Source of the DNA: Bombyx mori
Lineage: Eukaryota; Arthropoda; Insecta; Lepidoptera; Bombycidae
Reading direction: 5' to 3'
DNA length: 64,000 bases
Assembly: GCF_030269925.1 (NCBI RefSeq)
Contig: NC_085120.1
Location: 12,675,501 to 12,739,500, forward strand
Position 1 is the stretch's first letter, and every line of letters begins with the position of its first letter. This document shows, one piece after another, positions 45,823 to 56,217 of the stretch. The notes under the pieces were generated by a model. It had not been told where the DNA came from. It saw only the letters and a list, made by a program, of their open reading frames with translations, and did no database searches. Made by a program: the position numbers and the translations under genes.

Positions 45823-47327
45823 TATGGTTTGTATTTCATCAAATAATCAATTTGGAAGCTTGGAATCGAAGATACAAACAACAAAACGCTGAGGGCGGTA
45901 ATGAAATCGAAATTAGATTAGCAGGGGTCTAATGAGCCAGGGGAGGGTAACGAGATTACATCCCAGACGAGGGGGATATTATAAGAGCGCGGGGATGATT
46001 TGTGAACCTTTGCTTGTGTTAATATGATTAGTAGAAGTTTCGTTTTGGGCTTACATTTCATTTCTATTTGTTTCGACGAGTGTTCTATTTATTCACTAGC
46101 GTCGAGTTCTGATCACTTGTAAACAGAAAATAATTGTAGCGTCCGCAGAAGAAGATGGATAATGCTGCTTTGTATTCTAAGGCGATGAAAAGTCTCCATG
46201 CCGCCGCGTCTATTTTTTCGTTGGTCTGCACATGGAAACTGATCCAGATTGGGCGAAACTGGATGCCTTCGTGACACAGCCCCCGAGTCGATCAGGATGT
46301 GATGATTTTGGTATTGTTATTCAACATTGCTAAAGGATTTAAAACCCTGCTCTATGGTCAGGGCAAGGATTTCGCGTAAGCACTTAAGCATTTCTGTAAA
46401 TACTTTGTGTACCTACTACTTAATCCAATCAGTACCGATCAGTTGTAGCAGTCCACGCTTTGACAGTCCAAGCTGATTGACTACAACAATCAGCGCGCTG
46501 GCGTATTCCGAGTCACTAATGGAATGTCGACTACAAATCGGTGCTTTCTGTTTGATTGTCATTTTAATTTCTTGCGGTGACTGCACGCTCGTATTGACCA
46601 CAGGCCAGGCTAGGCACCGGCAGTTTCTCGTACCAGGAAATTGGACTCGGGTCTAAGTCGACTTTATTGGGTCTGTAGTGTGACCAATGACTCAAAGAGT
46701 CCTTGTTTGTCTAAGCACTCACGGAACTGGATGACGCATTATAAACTAGGTACGATTCCAATCAAATAATTAAATTAAACGTCAAAGTCACGTAACCTAA
46801 AGGTACGTGGGCATCTCCGATCTCGATACAGCACGGGTCACGATAAGCAATGATGGATACACACAGAGGTAGGAGCGCTCGCGGCGGCGCGCACAAAGCG
46901 CGGTCGTTGATTTATCAATCACCGGCCGGCAGCGGAGGATCGTTAGCGCGCCGCGGGCACACGCGCCCTTTGCCGGCGCCGCACGGGGATGCCGAAGGAT
47001 TGGCACGATTACTTGAGCTCAAAAAAAAAACCGCGGTTTTAATTACACAAGTATTCGTCCAACGAAATTCGACCGTAATATTGGCCACTTCAAGAATTAG
47101 ATTCGTTTGATGTGTGTTTTACGATGTACGATTTTGTTTTGTTGTTGCCAAAAATGAACTTGCACGAAATAAATATTGATAACAGTAAGCTTCCAACAGC
47201 TAATATACTCGTATGTAATTAAAAAACTAATCATAAGACTTGAAGCGCTAGCAAATCTTAGATCATTATTTTTATCAACTTCAAAGCGGCCGATTAACTT
47301 TGAAAATATACACACGCATCAAGAACT
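45823..47327. other. anonymous DNA with a CpG-rich island
   Basis: 46860-47010 is strongly GC/CpG-rich (cgctcgcggcggcgcgcaca, gcgcgccgcgggcacacg) and includes the near-palindrome TTGATTTATCAA (46907-46918). It may be a promoter or first exon, but the 86-codon frame across it has no recognisable domain. A 61-codon minus frame at 46416-46601 is also unassigned. Confidence 0.35.
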
Positions 47328-47665
47328 GTTTTTTTTTTCCTACCTATGCTGATAGCCTTGAGAGGCTATATTAGCTTCTCCTTGACGTGCAGGTGAGCTC
47401 ACGGGGCTCTAACCGGGAGTGTTACTAACACTAGCCCCAGCAAGAGCAGTGCTTCACAGAATCTACCACCGGATCGGAAACGCGACCCACTGAGAAGATC
47501 CGGCGAGAAACTCAGTGGGCTGTGTCTATGGGTAAATTCGCTCATCGAGCCCTTCCTCGCAAGCGACGGATTCGACGAGGACGGTGACCGGTGCTTGTGG
47601 TACCTAAAAGCACCGTTAATGGACCAGGCGGATATGTAATGACGTGTTTTGGACGACGTCGACTG
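47328..47665 (-). mobile_element. jockey-type LINE 3' fragment
   Basis: Poly(T) 3' end, gatagccttgagaggctata, the A-U hairpin (cccactgag at 47487-47495), then a longer 5' part (ctcatcgagcccttcctcgc, aagcaccgttaatggac) that reaches into the ORF2 C-terminus. Confidence 0.85.
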
Positions 47666-47698
47666 TTTACCATTCGGTTATACCTGTGATAAGAACAT

Positions 47699-47918
47699 CA
47701 TAATTATCCACCGCCCTGCCTATTTGTGCCGTGAAGCAGTAATGCGTTTCGGTTCGAAGGGTGGGGTAGCCGTGGTACCTATACTGAGACCTTAGAACTT
47801 ATATCCCGAGGTGGGTGGCGCATTTACGTTGTAGATGTCTATAGGCTCCAGTAACCACTTAACACCAGGTGGGCTGTGAGCTCGTCCACCCATCTAAGCA
47901 ATAAACAAAAAAAAAACT
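47699..47918 (+). mobile_element. Bm1 SINE, 5'-truncated
   Basis: ccaccgccctgcctatttgt to catctaagcaataaacaaaa, close to the family consensus. Confidence 0.95.
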
Positions 47919-48499
47919 TATCTGTTTCGCTTTTGTCCATTCATGTAAAATTACACAATTAGCACGTTCAAAGAGCAAACGAAATGGGATCCGATTCGTT
48001 TCACTAAGTCCGTCGTCTAGACTTTGATTAAAAAACACGTGTAGTAATTAAACCGTTCGCTATTTGGATAACGTATCGTAAAACCGACTCATCAGCAACG
48101 GGTCACGCACACTTATGATTCATGGCCCCGCCGACCGGCTCCGGACCCGACTACCAACTATAAATAACTATCGGTAATGATCAATACAAATGATTTATTA
48201 TTACGATAAATAAATCGATGCAAGCTCGAATAAAACATCGATATTAAATCGAGTTCTGTGTAATATCATTCGAGTCCATTCGGGTCCATTCGACTAGGTT
48301 TGTTTTAGGTCGTTGAATTAATCGTGTTCTTTTCAACACGCTTTTATTGGCTTTAGTCTGTATTCACATTAGTCTGTATTTATCGAAACCTTTAAAATAC
48401 CATTTTTTTCTGTCTGATTAAATTGAAAATATGCACACGCATCAAGGTTCGTTGACAATGCAATAATTTTATATCTTCGCTCTAATATCCCTATCTTTA
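47919..48499. other. anonymous DNA
   Basis: Nothing recognised. Confidence 0.4.
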
Positions 48500-48779
48500 T
48501 CTTATACCTTTAAACGAGCAATTCTTGTATATATATAATCTGAATCTCGGAAACGGCTCCAACGATTTTCATAAAATTTAGTATACAGAGGATTTCGGGG
48601 GCGATAAATCGATCTAGCTACGATTTATTTTCAGAAAATATTATTTTATTCGTGTTTTCAATACTCAACTCTTCCCGACATCTATTGGCGAACAATAATA
48701 CTATTTTTCTTAATTGAGGGCAACTAACCGCTTTAAAGACACAACAAGATGGCGTTATAAAAAAAAAACCTCATCTAGT
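48500..48779 (+). mobile_element. Helitron-like element, complete
   Basis: Starts TCTTATACCTTTAAACGAGC after A and ends CTAGT before T. Interior phrases (cgataaatcgatctagctac) are shared with the 4.8-kb copy. It is 280 bp and non-coding. Confidence 0.7.
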
Positions 48780-48959
48780 TAGTATAAACAGGATAAATAA
48801 AAATATATGAATATATGTTGTTAATTCGATATGTTATTGAATTTTATATTTTTTTGTAAACAATAATAAATTAATATGTGAACGAATTCATTATCGGTCC
48901 CCGCGGGTTGTATTAATTGAAACACCACTGGTTGTCCCGACGAAATCCACTTTATTCTT

Positions 48960-49092
48960 CTTTTTTCGCCTATCTATTCTCGTTCGGTAAGCTCACGGCA
49001 CTGTAGCCCTGACCCTAGCAAGAGCAGTGTTTCGCGAAATCTACCACCAGATCGGAAAAGCGACCCACTGAGAAGATCCGGCGAGAAACTCA
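48960..49092 (-). mobile_element. jockey-type LINE 3' end
   Basis: gcaagagcagtgtttcgcga and gacccactgagaagatccgg, ending at gagaaactca inside the outer hairpin arm. It abuts another copy of the same tail in the same orientation. Confidence 0.8.
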
Positions 49093-49312
49093 CTTTTTTT
49101 TCCTACCTATTCTAGTTACCTCGAGGGGTTATTCTAGATTCGCCGAGCTTGTAGGTGAGCTCACGGGGCTCAAGCCTGACGACGTTGCTAATACGAACCC
49201 TAGCATGGGCCGTGCTTCGCAGAATCTACCACCGGATCGGAAACGCGACCCACTGAGAAGATCCGGCGAGAAACTCAGTGGGCTGTGTTTGTGGGTTAAT
49301 TTACTCGTAGCG
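49093..49312 (-). mobile_element. jockey-type LINE 3' fragment
   Basis: A second, better preserved tail immediately next to the previous one: poly(T), ctcgaggggttattctagat, the hairpin, and gggttaatttactcg upstream of it. Confidence 0.85.
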
Positions 49313-49639
49313 CCCTCATTAGTATCATTTTCTTTATATACGTTTTGGTAACAGACATCCACAGCGAAATTTAATTTTACAACCAACGCCATCTATTGGC
49401 GTCGTTCAAATAAAATTCACAAATATTAATTGAATTGCGTGCGTAATTAGTGTGTGAGTGCATGAGCCTCTATCCTACCGGCGCAGTACCGCGACCCAAC
49501 CCGCCTGTGTCCGCAGCAGGGTTGTCGTGCAGTCGAGTGCTTTAATGAGCACTAAATACTTATATTTAATGTTGTCTTAACTCCTACTCGCAAATCGTGG
49601 CCGTAATTAATGTTACTTTACGGTTCGCGTTTATTATTT

Positions 49640-49850
49640 ACTAGCTTTTGCCCGCGACTTCGTTCGCGTGGAATAGTTCATAAATAATGCTTTCTTTTAG
49701 AACAAATTTGGTTAGCATAAAAAACGATATAGTGAGCCAAGCTAACCTTAACATACAGACGTATGCTGTCGCGGATTTTTTTTATATCTTTTAAAGGGCA
49801 ACAATTCTGTCATACAGCAGCGCACGCAGCGGAAGCTCTCAAAAGGTAAA
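49640..49850 (-). mobile_element. Helitron 3' fragment
   Basis: ACTAG at 49640-49644 followed by gcccgcgacttcgttcgcgt, i.e. a hairpin plus CTAGT in element sense. The 5' end is not found. Confidence 0.55.
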
Positions 49851-49855
49851 AATAA

Positions 49856-50020
49856 CCCCAGTGGGTCGCGTTCACGATCCGGTTGTAGATTCTGCGAAGT
49901 ACTGCTCTTGCTAGGGCCAGTGATAGTTACACTTCCGGTTAGAGCCCCGTGAGCTCAGCTACACGTCAAGGAGAAGCTGATATAGCCTCTCAAGGCTGAA
50001 AGCAAAGGTAGGGAAAAAAA
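49856..50020 (+). mobile_element. jockey-type LINE 3' end
   Basis: Starts inside the inner hairpin arm (cagtgggtcgcgttcacg) and ends tagggaaaaaaaattg. The truncation lies in the hairpin. Confidence 0.85.
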
Positions 50021-51032
50021 ATTGAGACTTCTACGCATCACTAAAAGCATCTAGATAACCATCAAAGGCCAAAATAATTTCCCATTTAATTGTGAACAAC
50101 AAAACGACATTAGCATCTTTAATAATGATATCAGCAAGTTAATTCGTATAAAACAACAAGAAACAACTAAACTACAATGATTTACATTTACGACGGACGC
50201 AATTCGAGTAAAATACATTGCAGACTTCAATATTACTTCTCATTACGTTCCACTGTATGTACAAACAAAAAATTAAATAGGTACGCAAAATTATGCGAAC
50301 ACACAACAAACTAGGTGATTACATCAAATTAACAATGAGAATAACAAAATTTTATTGCAAAACTTCCAAAATTATGACGATTTAAACGCAAATAGAGGCA
50401 GGTGGGTATGCGCCCTGTTTAATTACCCTACCGACTCGCATACGTGATCTAGCGACAGAACTCACTGCCGCCTCACTTCTCGCACTCTCGACTCGAGGCA
50501 GGGAAACGAGCAAGACGGGTAGCAAACTTTAACCTACAGCATATAAAATTAACATCCACCGAACGCTTCTAAACCAAACCTGAAATTCTCGAGAGATACG
50601 AATCTTGGAACGATCGCAGTGGCTTCATTTATACATTAAACTTTGGATATCTACATCTCGGAATTTCGGAATGGCCAATGAAATTTAACTGCGCGCTCGG
50701 AGACATAGTTTCGGCTCGGAAAAAAAAAACGAAAACCATTGAAAAACATTGAAAACAAAACGGTCCAGAAGTTTCCGACGTTTAGATGCGGTTTATCTTA
50801 TTCGTTTATCTCGCGACGAACTCGCGTCGAGTCTTGTATCGGGAATTATCAATAATCGGGTATTCCGGATCGATTCCCTTAATCGTATGCTTCACGTAAA
50901 AATAGGACCGAAGTGAAATTTTAATTTAACGTAAGCAGAGATTGATAATTAAGATTGTTGTTTGGGCGGTGAACGTATTTGACTCACAGAGTTTTAGAAA
51001 AACAAATCTTTTATTTTACATGTAAAAATGTT
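50021..51032. other. anonymous DNA
   Basis: No gene or repeat recognised. CpG-richer patches lie at 50450-50520 and 50760-50830. Confidence 0.35.
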
Positions 51033-51268
51033 TTGTTTTTTAGCGCTTATATGGCTGGACGAGCTCACAGCCCACCTGGTGTTAAGTGGTTACTGGAGCC
51101 CATAAACATCTACGACGTAAATGCGCCACCCACCTTGGGATATAAGTTCTAAGGTCTCAGTATAGTTACAACGGCTGCACCGCCCTTCAAACCGAAACGC
51201 ATTACTGCTTCACGGCAGAAATAGGTAGGGTGGTGGTACCTACTCGTGCGTACTCAAAAGAGGTCCTG
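51033..51268 (-). mobile_element. Bm1 SINE
   Basis: gcgcttatatggctggacga through cacccaccttgggatataag to actcaaaagaggtcctg. It lies 12 bp upstream of the target-site duplication of the full-length LINE. Confidence 0.95.
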
Positions 51269-51345
51269 CGCCTACAAAACAGATTAGTTTTATCATTCCG
51301 ATAGAGGCACCCGTCACGCGCGGACGTGCTCATCGACCACTCGAT

Positions 51346-51405
51346 CGCCCGGCCTTTGTTCGCCCGGCTTTTGTTAGCCCGGCCATTGTTCGCGCGGCCT
51401 GTGTT
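51346..51405 (+). repeat. four tandem 15-bp units in the LINE 5'UTR
   Basis: Units at 51346, 51361, 51376 and 51391, each 15 bp, consensus cgcccggccttTgtt with one to three changes. They lie directly upstream of a second repeat pair. Confidence 0.9.
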
Positions 51406-51550
51406 CGTGGTACATCTGCCGACTAAGTGCTCTTCCTGGAAGTTTTTATTTGTTTTATTTCCTTTTGTTATTTCTGTGTTCGTGGTACATCTGCCGACAA
51501 ACTGTCTTCCTGGAAGTGTTTAATTGTTTTGTTTCTTTTTGTTATTTCCG
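51401..51550 (+). repeat. two tandem 75-bp units in the LINE 5'UTR
   Basis: Units 51401-51475 and 51476-51550 both begin gtgttcgtggtacatctgcc and end in a T-rich ttttgttattt block, with about ten differences. Such 5' repeats can carry an internal promoter; here that is inference. Confidence 0.9.
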
Positions 51551-51700
51551 TTTTGTTGTGATTTTTCTTTGTCCTGCAGTAATCGTGCCGCATCGCCACC
51601 TGTGTTCAATAGAACCGCTCAGGTCCGAGAAGTTGGGGCCTCGCCGCAAGGCGAGTGTTTTCTAAGACCCAGGGTAGCCCCACCTGGGCACGTAGACATC

Positions 51701-53323
51701 ATGGACGCTGTATTTGCGGAATTTCTCCGGCTTCGCTACCCAAAGCTCACTTCCGAGTTTCAGGCCTTCAAGGCCGATCACACTGCGAGCCCTCTCGTGG
51801 ACTCCACCGAGCTCGCTGCTCCTGCGTCGCCTGTACCTGCGTGCAAAGCTTCTGCGTCGAGCACCGCAGCCTCCGTCGTGCCTGCCGTTCCCGCGTCCCC
51901 TATACTGGCGAGTAAAACTGCTGCGTCGTCCGCCGTGGTCACCGTTCCAGCAGCGCGATCATCCGCGGCCTCCGTCGCGCCGTCCAAAACACCTACTCGT
52001 AGGTCACCTGCGCCCGCCTCCTCGTCCTCCGACTCTGACTCGGAGATGGAGGTCGACCTCGCTCCCGCCTCATCGACGGATGGATTCACCCTGGTGCAAA
52101 AGGGTAAGAAGCGTGCCGCGGAGTCTCGAGCTCCCGCGGCCGCTAAAATTAGCAAAGCCGCGAACGCGTCGCGCCCCCGCCCTCAGACTCCCGTTGCGCC
52201 TCCAGCCCGTGCCACTCCGTCGCCGCGTCCGGTGGCACAAAATAAAGCCCAGACCCCTCCCCCGGTAATCCTTCAAGAGAAGGCAGCTTGGGAACGAGTT
52301 TCCCTGGCCCTTAAGGCCAAAAATATCAATTTTACGAATGCCCGTAACCTCGCGAACGGCATTCAAATTAAGGTTCGAACATCCGACGACCATAGGGCCC
52401 TCTCTTCTTACCTCCGTAAGGAGCGTATAAGTTTCCACACATATACGCTCCAGGAGGAGCGCGAACTCCGTGCCGTTATACGTGGCATCCCTAAAGAGTT
52501 GGATGCCGAGCTCGTCAAGGCCGACCTTCTCGAACAAGGCCTACCGGTTAACTCCGTACACCGCATGCACACAGGCCGCGGAAGGGAGCCATATAATATG
52601 GTTCTCGTCGCCCTCCAGCCTACCCCCGAGGGTAAGCAAATATTCAACATCCGAACGGTCTGTAGCCTTTCCGGAATCGCAGTCGAAACCCCACACAAGA
52701 AAGGCACACCTAGCCAGTGCCATAACTGCCAATTATACGGGCATTCTTCCCGTAACTGTCACGCGCGCCCCCGATGCGTCAAGTGCTTAGGCGATCACGC
52801 CACGGCCCTATGCACTCGCGATCAAAAAACCGCGACAGAACCGCCTAGCTGCGTCCTGTGTCGAACACAGGGTCACCCCGCAAATTACCGCGGATGCCCC
52901 CGAGCCCCGAAAATAAATCGCCGCGTCGCCCGCCAAAACCGCCTCCGAGCTTCCGGCCCAGACATCAAAGCCTCGGCACCCTCTGTGTCGCAGGCTAAGC
53001 CAGCGTTCGTTCCGGCGCCGGTGCCCAGTGTCTCGGCCTGGGCGAAACCGCTGCCGTACATGAACACGGCTACAACTCCCTCCTCCGCGATTCGTCCCGC
53101 CCCCGCGACTCGTCCCTCTCCCGCGACTTGCCCTCCGACCGCGTCCGACAATCTCGCTTTAGCGATCGACTTCTTTCAGTCGATCAACTTTGAGCGCGTT
53201 AACGCTTTGGGCGACGCCATTCGCTCTGCCTCCACTGCACAACACTTTATCGCCGTTGTGCAAGAATACGCCGACGTATACGCGTCATTAAATACGTACG
53301 TCCTCCCCTCACTCCGCCGGTAA
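51701..53323 (+). CDS. LINE ORF1, gag-like RNA-binding protein
   Basis: A 540-aa nucleic-acid-binding protein that packages the element RNA into a ribonucleoprotein particle. I start at ATG 51701 (MDAVFAEFLRLRYPK); the open frame continues upstream to 51524 but only with a non-ATG start and a low-quality peptide. Residues ~30-190 are Ala/Ser/Pro-rich and disordered. Residues ~215-330 contain the folded region preceding the fingers in jockey-type Gags (ELRAVIRGIP..). Three zinc knuckles follow at ~340-400: CX2CX4HX4C (CHNCQLYGHSSRNC), CX2CX3HX4C and CX2CX4HX6C, the classic jockey set. The stop TAA is followed by TCA and then the ORF2 ATG, in the same frame. Confidence 0.93.
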   Translation: MDAVFAEFLRLRYPKLTSEFQAFKADHTASPLVDSTELAAPASPVPACKASASSTAASVVPAVPASPILASKTAASSAVVTVPAARSSAASVAPSKTPTRRSPAPASSSSDSDSEMEVDLAPASSTDGFTLVQKGKKRAAESRAPAAAKISKAANASRPRPQTPVAPPARATPSPRPVAQNKAQTPPPVILQEKAAWERVSLALKAKNINFTNARNLANGIQIKVRTSDDHRALSSYLRKERISFHTYTLQEERELRAVIRGIPKELDAELVKADLLEQGLPVNSVHRMHTGRGREPYNMVLVALQPTPEGKQIFNIRTVCSLSGIAVETPHKKGTPSQCHNCQLYGHSSRNCHARPRCVKCLGDHATALCTRDQKTATEPPSCVLCRTQGHPANYRGCPRAPKINRRVARQNRLRASGPDIKASAPSVSQAKPAFVPAPVPSVSAWAKPLPYMNTATTPSSAIRPAPATRPSPATCPPTASDNLALAIDFFQSINFERVNALGDAIRSASTAQHFIAVVQEYADVYASLNTYVLPSLRR

Positions 53324-53326
53324 TCA

Positions 53327-56203
53327 ATGGCGTATATAAGTAGAATAAAGCCCCTATCCGTAACGATAGGATTTTTTAACGCTTACGGTCTCGCAAATCA
53401 GCGTGATCAGGTTTCTGACTTTTTGCGTGACCATCAAATTGATATCTTTTTAGTGCAGGAGACCCTACTTAAGCCCGCGCGCCGTGACCCTAAAATCGCG
53501 AACTATAACATGGTCAGGAACGACAGGCTCTCTGCTCGTGGTGGTGGTACCGTCATTTACTATAGAAGAGCCCTGCATTGCGTCCCACTCGACCCCCCCG
53601 CGCTTTCTAACATCGAAGCATCAGTATGCCAAATCTCACTGACTGGACACGCGCCGATCGTTATCGCGTCCGTTTATCTTCCACCGGATAAGATCGTTCT
53701 AAGCAGTGATATCGAGGCGCTGCTCGGCATGGGGAGCTCTGTCATTCTGGCGGGCGACCTAAATTGTAAACACATTAGGTGGAACTCACACACCACAACC
53801 CCGAATGGCAGGCGGCTTGACGCGTTAGTCGATAATCTCGCCTTCGATATCGTCGCTCCGCTAATCCCGACTCACTACCCGCTAAATATCGCGCATCGCC
53901 CGGATATACTCGACATAGCGTTATTAAAAAACGTAACTCTGCGCTTACACTCGATCGAAGTAGTTTCAGAGTTAGATTCAGACCACCGTCCCGTCGTTAT
54001 GAAGCTCGGTCGCGCTCCCGATTCCGTTCCCGTCACGAGGACTGTGGTGGATTGGCACACGCTGGGCATCAGCCTGGCTGAATCTGATCCACCATCGCTA
54101 CCGTTTAGCCCGGACTCTACCCCGTCTCCTCAGGATACCGCTGAAGCCATACACATCTTAACGTCACACATCACCTCGACATTAGATAGGTCATCGAAAC
54201 AAGTTGTAGCGGAGGACTTCCTTCACCGCTTCAAATTATCCGACGATATTAGGGAACTCCTTAGAGCTAAGAACGCCTCGATACGCGCCTACGACAGGTA
54301 TCCTACCGCGGAAAATCGTATTCGAATGCGTGCCCTACAACGCGACGTAAAGTCTCGCATCGCCGAAGTCCGAGATGCCAGATGGTCTGATTTCTTAGAA
54401 GGACTCGCGCCCTCCCAAAGGTCTTACTACCGCTTAGCTCGTACTCTCAAATCGGATACGGTAGTAACTATGCCCCCCCTCGTAGGCCCCTCAGGCCGAC
54501 TCACGGCGTTCGATGATGACGAAAAAGCAGAGCTGCTGGCCGATACATTGCAAACCCAGTGCACGCCCAGCACTCAATCCGTGGACCCTGTGCATGTAGA
54601 ATTAGTAGACAGTGAGGTAGAACGCAGAGCCTCCTTGCCACCCTCTGATGTGTTACCACCCGTCACCCCGATGGAAGTTAAAGACTTGATCAAAGACCTA
54701 CGTCCTCGCAAGGCTCCCGGTTCCGACGGTATATCCAACCGCGTTATTAAACTTCTACCCGTCCAACTCATCGTGATGTTGGCATCTATTTTCAATGCCG
54801 CTATGGCGAACTGTATCTTTCCCGCGGTGTGGAAAGAAGCGGACGTTATCGGCATACATAAACCCGGTAAACCAAAAAATCATCCGACGAGCTACCGCCC
54901 GATTAGCCTCCTCATGTCTCTAGGCAAACTGTATGAGCGTCTGCTCTACAAACGCCTCAGAGACTTCGTCTCATCCAAGGGCATTCTCATCGATGAACAA
55001 TTCGGATTCCGTACAAATCACTCATGCGTTCAACAGGTGCACCGCCTCACGGAGCACATTCTTGTGGGGCTTAATCGACCAAAACCGTTATACACGGGAG
55101 CTCTCTTCTTCGACGTCGCAAAAGCGTTCGACAAAGTCTGGCACAACGGTTTGATTTTCAAACTATTCAACATGGGTGTGCCGGATAGTCTCGTGCTCAT
55201 CATACGGGACTTCTTGTCGAACCGCTCTTTTCGATATCGAGTCGAGGGAACCCGCTCCTCCCCACGACCTCTCACAGCTGGAGTCCCGCAAGGCTCTGTC
55301 CTCTCACCCCTCCTATTTAGCTTATTCGTTAACGATATTCCCCGGTCGCCGCCGACCCATTTAGCTTTATTCGCCGACGACACGACTGTTTACTATTCCA
55401 GTAGAAACAAGTCCCTAATCGCGAAGAAGCTTCAGAGCGCAGCCCTAGCCCTAGGACAGTGGTTCCGAAAATGGCGCATAGACATCAACCCAGCGAAAAG
55501 TACTGCGGTGCTCTTTCAGAGGGGAAGCTCCACACGGATTTCCTCCCGTATTAGGAGGAGGAATCTCACACCCCCGATTACTCTCTTTAGTCAATCCATA
55601 CCCTGGGCCAGGAAGGTCAAGTACCTGGGCGTTACCCTGGATGCATCGATGACATTCCGCCCGCATATAAAATCAGTCCGTGACCGTGCCGCGTTTATTC
55701 TCGGTAGACTCTACCCCATGATCTGTAAGCGGAGTAAAATGTCCCTTCGTAACAAGGTGACCCTTTACAAAACTTGCATAAGGCCCGTCATGACTTACGC
55801 GAGTGTGGTGTTCGCTCACGCGGCCCGCACACACATAGACACCCTTCAATCTCTACAATCCCGCTTTTGCAGGTTAGCCGTCGGAGCTCCGTGGTTCGTG
55901 AGGAACGTTGACCTACACGACGACCTGGGCCTCGAATCTATACAGAAATACATGAAGTCAGCGTCGGAACGGTACTTCGATAAGGCTATGCGTCATGATA
56001 ATCGCCTTATCGTAGCCGCCGCTGACTACTCCCCGAATCCTGATCATGCAGGAGCCAGTCACCGTCGACGCCCTAGACACGTCCTTACGGATCCATCAGA
56101 TCCAATAACCTTCGCACTAGACGCCTTCAGCTCTAGGAGCAGGCTTAGGGACCTCGGTAACCGTACTCGTCGAACTCGACAAAGAGTTCGCCGTGCAACC
56201 TAA
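53327..56203 (+). CDS. LINE ORF2, endonuclease-reverse transcriptase
   Basis: A 958-aa enzyme for target-primed reverse transcription. N-terminal AP-like endonuclease: NAYGL, QETLL (~44-48), SVYLPP, AGDLN (~142-146), RPDILDIAL and the catalytic DSDHRPV (~217-223). Reverse transcriptase: KAPGSDGI (~460), TSYRPISLL, EQFGFR, the catalytic FDVAKAFD (~594-601), GVPQGSVLSP, the catalytic FADD (682-685) and VKYLGVTLD. A basic C-terminus (RTRRTRQRVRR) ends the protein. It starts 3 nt after the ORF1 stop in the same frame, so translation probably depends on reinitiation or readthrough. There are no frameshifts or lost catalytic residues. The opposite-strand frames are shadows. Confidence 0.96.
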   Translation: MAYISRIKPLSVTIGFFNAYGLANQRDQVSDFLRDHQIDIFLVQETLLKPARRDPKIANYNMVRNDRLSARGGGTVIYYRRALHCVPLDPPALSNIEASVCQISLTGHAPIVIASVYLPPDKIVLSSDIEALLGMGSSVILAGDLNCKHIRWNSHTTTPNGRRLDALVDNLAFDIVAPLIPTHYPLNIAHRPDILDIALLKNVTLRLHSIEVVSELDSDHRPVVMKLGRAPDSVPVTRTVVDWHTLGISLAESDPPSLPFSPDSTPSPQDTAEAIHILTSHITSTLDRSSKQVVAEDFLHRFKLSDDIRELLRAKNASIRAYDRYPTAENRIRMRALQRDVKSRIAEVRDARWSDFLEGLAPSQRSYYRLARTLKSDTVVTMPPLVGPSGRLTAFDDDEKAELLADTLQTQCTPSTQSVDPVHVELVDSEVERRASLPPSDVLPPVTPMEVKDLIKDLRPRKAPGSDGISNRVIKLLPVQLIVMLASIFNAAMANCIFPAVWKEADVIGIHKPGKPKNHPTSYRPISLLMSLGKLYERLLYKRLRDFVSSKGILIDEQFGFRTNHSCVQQVHRLTEHILVGLNRPKPLYTGALFFDVAKAFDKVWHNGLIFKLFNMGVPDSLVLIIRDFLSNRSFRYRVEGTRSSPRPLTAGVPQGSVLSPLLFSLFVNDIPRSPPTHLALFADDTTVYYSSRNKSLIAKKLQSAALALGQWFRKWRIDINPAKSTAVLFQRGSSTRISSRIRRRNLTPPITLFSQSIPWARKVKYLGVTLDASMTFRPHIKSVRDRAAFILGRLYPMICKRSKMSLRNKVTLYKTCIRPVMTYASVVFAHAARTHIDTLQSLQSRFCRLAVGAPWFVRNVDLHDDLGLESIQKYMKSASERYFDKAMRHDNRLIVAAADYSPNPDHAGASHRRRPRHVLTDPSDPITFALDAFSSRSRLRDLGNRTRRTRQRVRRAT

Positions 56204-56217
56204 CCCATGAATCAGCT

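Noticed and set aside
46850..47110. 86-codon frame over the CpG island
   Set aside because: Openness is expected in GC-rich sequence. It ends in AT-rich DNA without any recognisable motif.
51524..51700. N-terminal extension of LINE ORF1 to 51524
   Set aside because: The extension begins at TTG, overlaps the 75-bp 5'UTR repeat and encodes a Phe/Cys-rich stretch unlike a Gag N-terminus. ATG 51701 is preferred.
51655..52790. Alternative frames (86-184 codons) over LINE ORF1, some Arg/Pro-rich
   Set aside because: Shadows caused by GC-rich codons of ORF1. The zinc-knuckle frame is clearly the coding one.
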